From NCBI RefSeq assembly GCF_026745355.1, contig NC_079208.1, positions 57,085,892 to 57,149,891 of the forward strand: a DNA stretch of 64,000 nucleotides, written 5' to 3'. Position 1 is the stretch's first letter; each line of letters begins with the position of its first letter. A program made the translations under genes and the position numbers. This DNA is from Beta vulgaris subsp. vulgaris (Eukaryota > Streptophyta > Magnoliopsida > Caryophyllales > Amaranthaceae). The notes beneath the pieces were generated by a model. It made no database searches and was not told where the DNA came from. It saw only the letters and a list, made by a program, of their open reading frames with translations. Below are positions 32,666-45,395 of this stretch, one piece after another.

Positions 32666-35600
32666 ATGAAGAAATCACCTGTACCTTCATCTAATAGCTT
32701 ACATCAACAAAATATATCGAGCTCTAATTCTCAATATGGTCATGCTGGTAGTAATTCTATGATGCAAAATCAGAAACAGAAGTCGCTTTTATACAGACTT
32801 ATAAGGAAGATTACTATAATTTTTACAGCTTTTGGTTCTAAATCAAAGAAGTCTGCTCCTGAAACTGACCAAACTTATGTAAATAAAAACTCAAATCAGA
32901 TCCATAGCAACTCATGTAAGTACTCCTATATTCATTTTTTTTGTGTCTTCTCTGTTTTGTTTTGGGTAGTTGTAGATGATATATGGTTCATTGATTGTGA
33001 TATCTGTGGCAATATGATGTTCATGTGGTGTTCTTGATACTGTCTGAAACAATATTGTGATGTATTAATGGATAAATCCTATGTTACTCGGACTTGTGGA
33101 CTTATGTCGGACATGGGTACATGAGGCTATATCTATATCGAATTGTTGAGGATCCGACATGGGTAGTTGAGGTGAAATGTGTAGTTCGAGTAACGTAGGC
33201 AAATCCTATTGAGAATTTGAGATGATGGTGCTGGTTGGAGAATTGAGCTTAAGACTGGATTTAAAGTGATGTCTATCTGCTGTTTCAGCTGGGTTTTCCT
33301 CAGGAAGCAAAAATAGAGGGTCGTCGAATAGACAACCGAATTCGTTCAATTCAGCAGAGTCAGCAAGTGGAGAGGTTTATGGCTCATTGAATTTTACTCT
33401 TCAGGATATCAAGAAAGCTACCAAGAATTTCTCTCAAAATAACATTCTTGGAGATGGTGGTTTTGGGACGGTGTACAAGGGACAGCTGAAGGATGGAACC
33501 CTTGTTGCAATAAAACGTGCCAAAAAGGTAATATTATGAGCTCTGATGATCAGCAGACAACTCAGAAACTCTAATGTAAGAGCATGTGCATATTGACTTG
33601 CTTGATATGTTGCAGGACCTGTGTGACAAGCGCACTGCACAAGAATTCAAGAGCGAAATCCTGGCATACTCAAAGATTGAACATCTAAATTTGGTGAAGT
33701 TCTACGGATACCTGGAGCACCCAGAAGAAAAAATCATTGTGGTTGAGTATGTTAGTAATGGAACACTTTACGACCTTTTACATGGTAAGTCTTATGTCAT
33801 TTGCCAAAAAGTCTTCATATTTTAGTGCTCCAGTATTCAACAGATCGAAAGTAATTGAAAGGAATTTAAGGATGGCTGTTAAACATGGATTAATGTGGTG
33901 CTATGGTGCTGAAAATCTTAGCAATATAGCTTGTATAGAGTTGAAAGTGAAAATTTAGCTGTTGAACTCTTGCAATTGCTTCTAAAACCTTCACAACGAA
34001 CTTTTTATGATCTTTATAACTGTAATGCAGGTAATCGAGGACTAGTACTTGAGCTTGCTGAAAGACTGATAATTGCAATTGATGTAGCTCATGCAATCAC
34101 ATATCTACATAGTTATAACGGTATGTGCAAATCAAGCTCCAAAATAACAATATTTGCTGTTTGAAAGATAATATGTAACCTGATTTCTATCGAAAATTAC
34201 ATTTTGGAAACATTTTCTTCTGCTTAATTTTTGTATGAAACTAAATTGTTGAAGCTTTCAAGTTTCAAGTAATCTTAGTCAATGGACAATGAGATACTAT
34301 TCAAGAAATTACAGAAACAGGATTTTAGTACCACTGTCTGTCATCCAATCTCTTTGGCTTTATCTATCGCCTGAGTGCTTACTGGATTAATTCCTTTTGT
34401 ATGTTGCTCCTGTAATTCACAGATCCTCCCATCATCCATAGAGACATAAAAGCATCAAACATTCTCATCACAGAGAAATTTCGAGCTAAAGTAACAGACT
34501 TTGGGCTTGCACGAATGGTACCTGATGGTCAAGATGTTACCCACATCTCAACTCAGATCAAAGGGACAGCTGGATACTTGGATCCTGAATATATGAAGTC
34601 CTACCAGTTGACTGAAAAAAGCGATGTCTACTCCTTTGGTGTATTACTCGTGGAACTGGTGACAGGAAGAAATCCAATTGAACCTTTTAAAGGGGTCAAA
34701 GAGAGAGTAACCACAAGATGGGTGAGTCTCTTAATCACCTCTTAGAACTTCCTTGCTTTAAGTGACTTATGCAAACATAATAAACAGAACCCAACACAGT
34801 AGAGTTTTGATGTCATCGTGCAAATCTCTTGGCTCTGCTATATTTCGACTCCTCTTGTGTACTGTCAATCATTTAAAGATAGTGCTTCTATATTTGCACT
34901 AAATAACAGAATTATGAAGGAATAATAGTACTATAAATATCTGTCTCTGCATCCTACGATGTTCACTTGTAGTCTTTCATTCGAGTTTTTAGTTTAAAGG
35001 TTTCATTGAAGGTACTTTGGGCAGGTTAATAGTTTTACTTACTAAATATTACAAGTGGCTCAGTATTTTGGGACCTTCCTGAAATAAAAACATGGCATAT
35101 TATTTAGGCATGGAGGGAGTAACATGATTCTTGAATAGGAATGCAAAAATAACTAGCCTCTCAGGTTCTAAAACTTATTTTCCTTCTTTATCCAAGCTCC
35201 TTTTATGGGTCACCCACAATATCACATTCATCTGGTTAATGCAGCTTGAATCAAAATAAATCTGACTTCTATCTAGCTAAATTCATGCATCACTAGATAT
35301 GAGAACTGATCAATAGTCTATGCCCCTGAATGTGCATATGAGCTGTTGCACTTCACTCGAATTTCACATGAACCCATCACAATGGCTTTATGATAAAAGC
35401 AAAAGATATAAACTCAACTTCTTTGATTCAGTATATTAATTATCTTTCACTTACTTCATGTGATGAAATAAAGATGCTAAGATATTGTCTTTGTTCAGGC
35501 AATGAACAAACTAAGAGAAGGTATGCCGGTGTTGGTGATGGATCCTAGGCTGCACAGAAGTCCAGCGTCCATCAAGGTAATTGAGAAGATTCTATCACTC

Positions 35601-35816
35601 GCCCAAAAATGCACTGGACCTGTTAGAAATTCCAGACCAGCAATGAAGGATTGTGTTGAGACTTTATGGGATATTAGGAAGGAATTCAAAGAGGGAACTC
35701 AGTTAAATTACTCTGCCTCCCATAGATCGGTTGATTTACATGCAAGTGAAGCAAGAAAGATACGCCAAGAATCTTTGGGGATTGAAGGAGAGACCTACTC
35801 TTTTATGTCTGCTTAG
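32666..35816 (+). CDS. CRCK: Calmodulin-binding receptor-like cytoplasmic kinase (CRCK family)
   Basis: Six coding exons: 32666-32915, 33289-33527, 33616-33784, 34031-34120, 34423-34721, 35499-35816, total 454 residues, all junctions GT-AG and in frame. The N-terminal ~125 residues are Ser/Asn-rich with a basic amphipathic stretch ([24 protein letters not shown]) but no signal peptide. The kinase domain is complete: [11 protein letters not shown] glycine loop, VAIKRAKK lysine, Glu in [15 protein letters not shown] catalytic loop, [16 protein letters not shown] activation segment, [13 protein letters not shown]. This is an RD-type, probably active Ser/Thr kinase. The segments [14 protein letters not shown] and [12 protein letters not shown] are typical of CRCK proteins, which bind calmodulin in Arabidopsis. 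Which CRCK number applies is not decided. Intron 1 contains a MITE. Confidence 0.85.
33082..33200. mobile_element. Short MITE with 8-bp TSD in kinase intron 1
   Basis: An exact AAATCCTA repeat flanks the block (33074-33081 and 33201-33208). The left end is TGTTACTCGGACTTG; near the right end is the inverse CGAGTAAC. The interior carries GTCGGACATGGGTAC words. A related degenerate copy lies at about 37669-37838. Confidence 0.7.
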
Positions 35817-36612
35817 TCAAATTGTAATAGGGTGTCTGGTCGAAACGTTGATGCATGACGTGATCTTATGTAAATTTTTTGAGCTCTCAGCTTCTAGTAT
35901 ATACTGTAGTCTATCTATTGCTGCTTGCAGAAAGGTTCAATTTGAGCAGCTATAATTTTTTTGATGTATAGATGATTTGATTTGAAATGTAATCTAATGG
36001 TACCGCTTGATATATGTTGAAATTTTGAGAAGATGGCCGCTTCCAGTAGTAGTAGTAGTTGTTGTTGAGACTATTTGGCTTTCAACATCTTGATATCTAA
36101 ATTTTGGAATGAGTATGTGAGGAGGTTCTATAAATGCACAAAATTTGAAAGCCATCATTTTACCAATTCGCAATCTTACAGTTAGATGCATAGCATTTCT
36201 CGTTTGGTTGGTGGGGCAAGATATACGAGTGTCGTTAGGTCCCAATGCATAGTCACGAAACGTCCTCACCATTAGACTCATGGGACAAAATTTAGTGAAA
36301 TAGCCATACACCTATTCTAAATAAACTGTAAATTTGAAGCCCTTTCTTTTAAGTTCATTAACTTATGCTTAGAGCTCATTTTGTGCTTTATTCTGAAGAA
36401 CTCTGCTGAAACTCACTACCAAACCGACGTGTTTGTGTTTATATTTCGAAATGCAAGTACTAGTCTAATACCATGGTTCTTTAAGAAAATTTTAAGAAGG
36501 TCAGAGGACAACCTTTTGAATTTACATCCTTACCAGAAAGTAGTACATGTTACAGGGCATAGGGTGCAGGAAATTAAACATAAGAATAAACTTCAATTGG
36601 TACATCTGAAGA
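35817..36612. other. Intergenic region between convergent genes
   Basis: Holds the 3' UTRs of the kinase gene (plus) and the coiled-coil gene (minus). No repeats or open frames of note. Confidence 0.5.
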
Positions 36613-38190
36613 TCAATCTTTCAGCAGCTCTTGTTCTCCAAACTCGAAATTCTCTCTTGGTGTTGTAGGAGTTTGAGGATCTTGCAGATTGTCAGCACAT
36701 TCGGCTTTTGGCGACGAGAAGTCTAAACAAAGCCCTTGGATAAGCGCTTGTTCATACGAGGCAGACAAATCTTCAGAGGCAAACTGATGATACTCGACAA
36801 GTTGTCGAAGGCACTGGTTTTCCCTCGTTAAATTTGCGTTCTCAGTTGCTAGTCTTGATTTCTCAGCAAGTAGTGCCTCAAATTGAAGTCTCACCTATTA
36901 CACAAGAAACAACACATTACAATCCCTCCATTAAAAATACAAGTATTTGACAGCAAAATACAAGTAGTTGGTAATTTACCAAATCATCATCATCAGGTCT
37001 AACTCCTTTACCAAATCCATCTCTAAGTCTTTGGTTTTCCTCCTCCAGCAGAGCACACCTCTCTTGCAGAAAACTCATATCAGATTTTACTGATTTTAGT
37101 TCCCTGGCAACTGAGGCCGATTTCGCTGCCATTGCTACTGCGAGCTGGAAGACAGACAATAATGCACAAAATCAGTTCATTATTAATACTGACACAAGTA
37201 GACTTAAAACTGAGGATGTCATCTCGCTTAATTGGTAAAGTCTAAGAACTCGATCAAATCCCATCTACATCAATGCGCTTAGTGGCACATATACACCAGG
37301 AAAAAAAATTGAAGAAGACTTAAACTGGCAAATTTAAAGAAATGCAAACAAACAAGGGAAAATATCTAGTACATTTTTAACTTTGTTTAGGTGGTTCATA
37401 TCTGTTTGGTGCTTGTGCTTCTTTTTGTTGTCAGAATCAGAATCTTCTTCAGTAGAGTTGGAACAATCTTGAGCTTCAAGCTTTCTCTTCACCCCTTTTC
37501 TCTCTTCATCCTTAACCAACTTTTCCTCTACATTATCATCATCCACTGTTTCCGTCGTATCGTTACAGCTACTGTGGGTTATCTCTGTCACTGCTGATGG
37601 TGTTCCTAGCTCTCTCGCTCCCTATAACAATGTGAGTTTCAAGTTATCATTCATAACTTAATGAATCAACACGATGTTACTCCGACTTAGGTACCCATGT
37701 CGAACACAGGTACATGTCCAAGTGTTCAACTCGGTCATTTTAGCCTAAATAAAGTGACAAAGTGTCCACACTTATGTCGAGGATCCCACACAGGTACTTG
37801 AGGTAAAATAAAGACGCGGGATATGGGTATAGAAGGTACCTGAAGAGCAGTTTCGATATTGGCAGTAAGATGAAAGAGTGAAGTAGCAATAGAATCAAAA
37901 CCTCTCATCAAAAGCAAAGAATCCGCCTTCAATTTCTTAGATGCTGCATTATTATCACTCTGTTCCAAAAAACACATAACAATTTACAAAATGAATACAG
38001 AAAAAAATACACAAAATTGAAACTATGAATAATAACTTACTGTCAATGGTGAAGAATTTGAAGAGGTGGGTATATCAGATTTTCGAGTTTCTAGAAGAGA
38101 TTCAACTCTTTCATGTAAATTGCTCCAAAAACGTTTATCTGATTCTGGGGTTTGGCTAATTTGAACAAGGGGTGATGCTAAACTTGCCAT
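36613..38190 (-). CDS. Coiled-coil protein of unknown function, plant-specific type
   Basis: Five minus-strand exons: 38041-38190 (ATG at 38190), 37840-37959, 37373-37621, 36980-37144, 36613-36894 (stop 36613-36615). All are GT-AG, phase 0, giving 321 residues. Residues ~55-90 have the block ADSLLLMRGFDSIATSLFHLTANIETALQ. Residues ~105-170 are acidic and low complexity (EEDSDSDNKKKHKHQ). Residues ~180-255 form a coiled coil: VARELKSVKSDMSFLQERCALLEEEN, then RLQFEALLAEKSRLATENANLTREN, followed by CLRQLVEYHQ. I recognise this only as a conserved plant coiled-coil family and cannot name a function. It could be nuclear given the KRKLE-type basic patch. Intron 2 contains a MITE remnant. Confidence 0.8.
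37669..37838. repeat. MITE remnant related to 33082-33200
   Basis: Contains ATGTTACTCCGACTTAGGTAC and GTCGAGGATCC words shared with the element at 33082-33200. The ends are degraded and no TSD is seen. It lies in intron 2 of the coiled-coil gene. Confidence 0.45.
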
Positions 38191-40255
38191 TCACAAAATT
38201 GGATCCTAAAAAATGAAGATTTGTATTAATGTGTGAAGATTTGATGGGAAATTTCGTCAACTTGTTGAAATGAAGGTTGAATTGGAAGAATCTAGAGAGA
38301 TAGAGAGAGAGTTGTATACAAAGATTAGCCGTTAGAGTGTTCTTTTTTCGGATCTTATAATTTAAATGTAGCTAAGGAAGTTACCGTTATTGAACACCAA
38401 CCTTGGTGGAAATTGTCTCTTCTTTTCTTTTCTGTTTTCCTTTTGCCCTTTTCGTGACTTGAGTGATGGGCCTGGCCGGCATGAGGGTGGTTTAGCCTAC
38501 TATAGACCATTTAATTTTGACTCGAGCCTGGTATAGAGTATGATGGGTCGACCCATTTCTTAGATTATTGTCGATATGACATGTGGCCTGTGGGATATAT
38601 TGTGTTTAAATTACTCTTTAGATTTTAACACGAACTTGACACGACATGATTTTCTCTTGGCTTATTTCAAACTCGACATGATGCAGCATGAGGCCTGTTA
38701 ACTTTGCACGATTCGAATTGTGCCGCAACTGTACTTTCACCTTTCAAATTGTTTTCCCCTTCCTAACAATAACTAGGACTGAACGTATGTTATTTATATA
38801 AAACACAATATTCAATAAATACTAATTTCTCTGTTTCTTTTAGTTTTTCTATTCTAGAAATTTTAGAGAACAAAAAGTCAATATAAGAATAAAACATAGA
38901 ATTGAAGGGAGCATGAAATGCATACTTACACAATGCACAAGATAAACAACTCGAAATAGTGGTAAATGATAATCAAAAATTGTCTAAACCAAATCACCAA
39001 AAACTATTTAGCATTATGGTAGACAACATCAAATTGTATGTATTCTTTTACAATTCACATAATGGTCAATTATTAATATCAAATGTACAATATACTTGGG
39101 CTTGTTTTCCCCAACTTATTTTCAGTTCAGTTCAGCTCCAATCAGTTCAGTTCAGTTCAGTTGAATCAATTTTGAAAATCAAATTAATTTTAAATCGATA
39201 TTTTAATAACTCAGAGCCATATTTCAATATCAAAAATTACAAAAGTGATTTTTTAATCTAATTAAGAAGTTCTATATTTTTATACTCTTCTAAATGAACA
39301 CGGTTTTCTTTTAATATTTTGTCCCCTTTAATGATGCACGCCTTTACTGTTTTTCAAAATAACTTGAATGGACCGGATTCACAATAACTAATTGTGCACC
39401 GAAAATCATAGATATAGTCAGTTTTCATTTAAGACAGTTGGTTTTCATTTGATATGAGTTTTTATATGATATAATCACCTTTATATAGTCAGTTTTTGTA
39501 TGATATACTTAATTTTTCAGACATTTAGTTTTCACAGTTGGTCTTGTAAGAGACCGTCTACTTTTAATTTAAAAGTAGGCGCGGCCCAAGCCCAATATTA
39601 AGAAGAGAATAGATCATATTTCTTAATATAGTGACTACTTTAATCTATTTAGTGACCATTTTAATCTATTTAGTGACCAGTTTAATCTATTAATTAATAA
39701 CATTCTTTAATTCATTTAGTGACTGATTTAATCCATTTAGTGACTAGCTTAATCCATTTTGTAAGACTGACGGACTATTTTTAAAAATTGTTTGTTCTGA
39801 TTCGAAATTTAGAAGGGAGATAAAAGAAGGAGAAGAGAATGGACGACTAGGATGGTGCAAGATACCTAAAAATAGTGTTAGGTTAGAGAGAAATTGAATG
39901 GGCTTCTTAGGAGAACGTAGGTTTGCATTGTCTAATTTTATATTAAAATTAGACCGTCTATTATAATAATTTGTGTAGTTTTCATAGGATATAGTCATTT
40001 TTTCTAATGTAGTCAGTTTTTGTATAATAAAGTCAGTTTATGTACACAATAAATTTATATTCAATCTATCTAAGAGCACAACCAATAATTATTATATAGT
40101 TTCTGATAATTAATTATTTTATTAGTTCATCACTCTTCCACCTACCCCACCATATTTTATCTCTCCTCCAGTTCTTTCCTTGCTCCTTTTTTTAGTCCAT
40201 CATAAAGAATTGGACATCAATTTTTTGGCTTCTCTCTTCTAACAAACTAATACTA

Positions 40256-40507
40256 CCTCCGTTTCAAATTAATAGTTACACTTACACTTTTCAAGCATGC
40301 CGATGCACTACTTTGAGCCTTTATATCTCTAACTTTGTATTTGTAAAAAATATAAAAAGTCGATATTCTAAAACTACATATCAAACGAATCAAACAAGAC
40401 TCCACATGACTATATATTCTCTTAACCATAACTCACAAATGATAGTCAAAGGAAAATTTGTGAATAGTGTCAAAAGTAAAAGTGTAACTATTAATATGAA
40501 ACGGATA
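40256..40507. mobile_element. Stowaway-type MITE
   Basis: Ends CCTCCGTTTCAAATTAATAGTTACAC and (reverse) a near match form a TIR of about 25 bp. TA flanks both sides (40254-40255, 40508-40509). It is 252 bp and the same family as 30536-30805. Confidence 0.8.
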
Positions 40508-40702
40508 TAGTATTACTTTTATACTTTTTCTCCTCAAAACCCACAAGGAAGACAACGGCTGACTACGACTTTTTTTTTTTTACCCATTTTGATCCATGGG
40601 CAGGAAGCCTCCTATATTGCCGGGTGCAGGATCCAATATGCGCTTTCCTTGTTCCTATTTCACTCAAATAATTATCGTTTAGCGCGCTCTTTCACAAGCT
40701 CT

Positions 40703-40711
40703 CCACGTGTC
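40703..40711 (+). promoter_or_regulatory. ABRE/G-box motif CCACGTGTC
   Basis: CCACGTGTC contains the ACGT core of a G-box/ABRE, a bZIP/bHLH binding site. It lies 28 bp left of the Mutator-like element. With that element removed it would be about 37 bp upstream of the TATATA at 46279. Function is inferred from motif only. Confidence 0.4.
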
Positions 40712-40738
40712 TCTTCTCAGAAGATATCTTTAAAAAAA

Positions 40739-40851
40739 GGAAAAATGGATGAAAATACCCCCAACTTTGGCCGGTCCGCTTTTAATACTCCCAACTATGA
40801 CTTATTTTTAAATACCCCCAACTATGGGGGTGGTACGCCAAAAATACCCCG
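40739..40851 (+). repeat. Left TIR of the MULE
   Basis: 113 bp, inverse of 46149-46260, with one extra G in the GGGGG run at about 40826-40830. Contains three spaced ATACYCCCAACT words. Confidence 0.9.
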
Positions 40852-41231
40852 CTTTCACCTGTGACCTGCTGTTTGGGTAAAAAGAACCCATTTCCCTCCC
40901 TTTGCTTTACCTACCCCATTAATGCGTAATTTTCGAAACTCAGTACATGAAGAACAGTTACTGTACTCCATCTATTCATCTGCTGAACAAGTTAGGAGAT
41001 TTATCATCAACACACAAGTTTTGATCTTTGGGGGAAAATTCTGCCACCTAAGTCTGCCAGAGAGGTAAATCTTCATCTTTGTTCTTCAATTTTGGATTTT
41101 TTCTTTTCCGTTTTAATTTGTTAAATTTAGGGTAAATTGGTTTGTATTTGGTGTAAATTGGTTATTCTGCTTGTGTTGTTGTTGTTTATTGTAATTCTAT
41201 TGATAATTTATCATGCATTACATTAGGTACC

Positions 41232-44200
41232 ATGAAAAAAACCATTACTGATGACACCATAGTTACTGTTAAGTTTTGGCATGGTGGGACTTTTACTAAG
41301 AATAGTTTAGGAGTAACACAATATGTTGGGGTGAAGCAAGAACATTCCCTGTAGACGCAGATGAGTTATGTTGGTTTTATTTGGAGGAATTAGCAGAGAA
41401 GTGTGGAAACTACTCAAAGGTTGATGAAATATACTACCTTGTACCTGGTAGTAGTAGTTTTGAAGAAGGTTTGAGAAGGGTTAAATTTGATGATGAAGTG
41501 AGGGTGATGATTGATCTTGTACTTAAAAGCAGATGTATTGACTGCTATGTGGTCCATGTAGTTGATGTTCCTGATGTTGTGTTGTTGTTAGAGGGTGGAT
41601 CACAACCCAGTGGAATGCCTAAGTGTAGTAGTGCTGGACCAGAAACTGAGCCCACAAACACCCAACAAATTAGGCCCAATAAATTGACTCCTAGGAGGCC
41701 TAAAGGTGGGCCAAAAAGGGTGGGAAACTTCAGCAAAGGAGAAAGTTCAGCTGCACATCTTTCCACCTCACAACAGTTAGAACCTCCACCAGAAAACTCC
41801 AAAAAATCTGCACCTACTGATCCTCCTCCATTTATTAACACTCCCTCATCTACTCCTTTGACTACACCTGAACCTAATACAGAAACTGAACATAGGACAC
41901 AAACTGAACCTAGTACACAACCAAGTACAGAACCCTCTGATTACCATCTATGGTATGATGACAGACCTGACAGCCCCCTGACCTGGAGACAGTTGTTAGA
42001 TGGCTATGAGACAGATGATGAGTGCACCAAAGATCCACAATATTATCCCACAGATGATGAAAGTGATAGTGAATTTGAAGAAGGTGAATTAGAGGAAGAG
42101 CATATTGAATTGAATGAAGAAGGTGAGGCAGTAATAGATGATTTAGATGACTATGAGACAGATGATGAGTGCACCAAAGATCCACAATATTATCCCACAG
42201 ATGATGAAAGTGATAGTGAATTTGAAGAAGGTGAATTAGAGGAAGAGCATATTGAATTGAATGAAGATGGTGAGGCAGTAATGATGATTTTGAGATTCCT
42301 GAGTGTCTTGTGGAGCAACTTGATGGAGTAGGGGATGACACCAGTGATGATGAGTATTGGGAGTCAAGAAAGAGAGTGAGTGGTGGAATGAAAAAATCAT
42401 TGGCATAGCAAATCAGTTACAAAGAGATGCTGCTACTGGAATTATGTAATCAAGGGGAAGGACAACAAACTGATCCAACAGGTGATGCTGACAAGGAGTT
42501 TCTCAGTGAGTATGAAGCTTCAGAGGATGAAAATCACACCCAGATGAAGATGAACAAGATGAAATCCTATCTAGGAAGAGGAGGGTGAGGGTTCCAGTTG
42601 TTGATGAGAGCACAGATTTCAGTAAACTAGTTTGGAAGGTGGGGATCAGGTTTGAAAATAGGGAGAAATTTAGGGATGCTGTTGTGAGATTTGCTATTGC
42701 ACAGGGTAGGAATTTGACCATTAGTGTCAGTCACAAGAATAGGCAGCAGAGGTTGGGTGTTAAATGTGTTGATAAATGCCCTTTTAGGTTGTATGCTAGC
42801 TGGGACAGTAGGAGGGCTAGCTTTGTGGTTAAATCAGTTGTGGAGGAACATAGTTGTAATAGGAACATGGAGCTCAACAGACAGATGAAATCTTCCTGGG
42901 TTGCAACCCAGTTCTTAGAGGTTTTCAAAACAAGACCCCATTGGCCTGCAAAGGAGATTGTGGAAACAATTAGGAGGGCCTACAAAGTGCTTGTTAAGAG
43001 GGATTATGCCTACAAAGTTAAGGTTCATGCTCATAGGAAGCTACATGGCAGCATGAAGGAGCATTATGGTAAATTAGGTAGTTATTTAGAGCTCTTATAC
43101 AAGCAAATCCACAGAGCATTTTCAAGATAACTACTGACCCAAGCAAGGCTGTGTTTCCTCCTGTTTTCCAGAGGTTTTTTGTCTGTTTTAATGGAATTTT
43201 ACATGGCTGGTTAGCTGGTGGGAGGAAGGTGTTATGTGTTGATGGGTGTTTCATCAAGACATTTCTAGGAGGGATGCTACTTTCAGCAGTGGGTAGAGAC
43301 TCCAATGATCAGATGTACCACTGGCATGGGCAGTGGTGGAAGGTGAGAACACTGCCAGTTGGGAGTGGTTCTTTTATGAGCTGAAGAAAGTACTATGGTG
43401 GAAATGGGTCAGATTTAACCCTGATTTCAGATGAGGCTCAGGTATGTTTTGAAATATTATCCAGCTCATCTATATTAAATAATAGTATTAGTAGTTGTAT
43501 TATGTATGGCTAACATGTATCCTACTTATTTAACAGGCTATATTAGGAGGTGTTGCTAAAATCTTCCCACAAGCAGAGCACAGACACGTGCTAGGCATGT
43601 GTATGCCCATTGGCATAAGACATACAAGGGTGATGAAATGAAGCTGCTGTTTTGGAAAGCAGCAAAGTCCTACAATGAGGCTGATTTGGGAGATGCTCTG
43701 ACAGAAATGGAGAAGGTAAACCCTGAATCTGTTGTTGCATTCAAGAAGTATAATCCTAAGGTGTTTTGTAGAGCACATTGTTAAGACACATACAAAATGT
43801 GATGTCATTGTTAATAACATGGCTGAAACTTTTAATGGGTATATTATACATGCTAGAGCAAAACACATTATTTTCATGCTTGAGGATATTAGGACTGCTT
43901 TAATGCAAAGGATGGTTACTAAAAGGCAGCAGATGGAGAAGAGTACAGCTAAGATTTGTCCAGGATACAAAGTAGGCTAGAAAAGGAGAAAGATGAGGCA
44001 GCAAATTGCACCCACTGCCATCTAGTGCTACTTATTTCAAGTAGCTCACAAAATGGACACCTTAACTGTGATCTGGAAAAAAAATCTTGTACTTGCAGAA
44101 AATGGGATTTAAGTGGTGTGCCCTGTTGTCATGGGTTGCTTGTATTTTCTTCCTCCACCATGAAGCTGAAGACTATGTTGATGAATGCTATAAAAGAGAA

Positions 44201-44963
44201 GCTTACCTGAAGATGTACTGTGGGGGAGTAAGTCCATTGACTGGAGAGAGACATTGGCTAAAGTGGACATGCCTTTGGACCCTCCTCCCATTAAGATTGG
44301 TCCAGGCAGGCCAAGGAAGAACAGGATCAAAGATCCTCATGAAGACCCTAAAAAAGTGGCAAATTGACTAAGCATGGAGTGGAGATGTCCTGTAGTGTGT
44401 GCAAGAACACAGGGGCACAACAAAAGAACATGCCCTGACAAGGGTAAGGCAGTGGAGCCAGTACCAAAAAGCCATGTGGCAGACCTAGGAAAGACAGCAC
44501 TCAACCAATAAACACTGCCAGTTATGCCCCTCCTCCTTCACACCATGAAACCACTGCACAACCATCAAGGATTGGTAAAAATGGCAGGGTGGTTGGAAAA
44601 GGAAGAAAGAAAACACTGCTCCAAAAAAAAGGGTGAGTTCATCAACATTTGTCCTTAAATAAACCTACATTAACTAACCCTACCTGAACTAAGTATATTT
44701 GTGTCTGTGCAGATGCCACAGGGAGTTGGTGTCCTTTTTGATGGTCATGGCAACACTCTAATCAATGTGAGTTTTTGACAACTGCTTTCATTTTCATTGT
44801 ATTGAGATATTATGCCACCTTAACTAACCTTACCTGAACTGACAATTAGGCTCCTGGACAGAGTGGTGGACCAAGAGTGGTTTCCCAAATAAGAAGTCAA
44901 GCTGAATTAACTCAAGGAAGTCAAGCTTCAAGCACCACAACACATCTCAATTTAGGAAGTTAA
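41232..44963 (+). pseudogene. MULE transposase gene, multiply frameshifted
   Basis: Begins ATG 41232. The first frame stops at 41352-41354 because the GGGG at about 41331 is one base short of the frame that continues as FPVDADELCW. Domains follow in order over several frames: PB1-like N-terminal domain (to ~41580), Pro/Thr-rich and acidic linker (41600-42300), MuDR-type DNA-binding domain (42585-43090; EKFRDAVVRFAIAQGRNL), MULE catalytic core (43151-43384; VDGCFIKTFLGG...GRDSN, holding two acidic residues), an intron at about 43441-43536, SWIM zinc finger (44070-44140; CTCRKW...PCCHG), CCHC knuckle (about 44390-44440) and short C-terminal exons to TAA 44961-44963. Frame changes lie near 41331, 42282, 43090-43150, 43330, 43600, 43780, 43980 and 44412. 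It encodes no functional transposase as assembled. Confidence 0.88.
42004..42290 (+). repeat. 147-bp internal tandem duplication in the transposase linker
   Basis: Two units, 42004-42150 and 42151 to about 42290, nearly identical, each beginning ctatgagacagatgatgag. The 147-bp (49-codon) period keeps frame and duplicates an acidic DDE-rich stretch. The second copy ends in a one-base loss (gtaatgatga against gtaatagatga) that shifts the frame. Confidence 0.92.
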
Positions 44964-45395
44964 AATTGTTGTATCCCATGTTTTGACTTCTGTTTTGAGG
45001 TTCAAACTTAGTTAAAATTGTCTTGTATCCCACAACACTGCTTTTCATCTTTGTTTATGGTTGTGTATTGAACTTATATCTCTTAATGACATATTTGGTT
45101 ATTTGTATTGCTTATTAGCTAAGTTGTGCTTTTGGTTATTTGTATTTCCTCAACACTGTGAAGTAGCAGAAAAGCAAAAATAGTTGACATACAAGATTCC
45201 AATAGAATTCATGTTGATTTCAAGATCATTCAAAAACTTACATCATTGTCTTTGCTGTCTATTACACAAAAAGGGCCAAAAGACCAGCAACACACAACTT
45301 AAACTTTACCCCAACCAAAATTCTACCCCAACTTCACATACATTACACCTTCCTACCCAACCAAAAAACTGCCTTCTCCTACAACTCCACATACA

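Larger units (their letters stand above)
38191..40738. other. Intergenic region upstream of the Mutator-like element
   Basis: Contains the promoter of the minus-strand coiled-coil gene, a short (CAGTT)n tract at about 39122-39163, and a 22-bp degenerate repeat (tttaatcnatttagtgacnnn) at about 39628-39760. A segment of 39545-39970 is bounded by AGACCGTCTA words at both ends and looks like a decayed transposon. A Stowaway MITE lies at 40256-40507. The last ~130 bases are probably the distal promoter of the phosphorylase gene, displaced by the Mutator-like element. Confidence 0.5.

Noticed and set aside
41910..42341. 143-codon minus-strand frame with His/Leu repeats
   Set aside because: It is the antisense shadow of the duplicated acidic linker of the MULE transposase, and the period is the same 147 bp.
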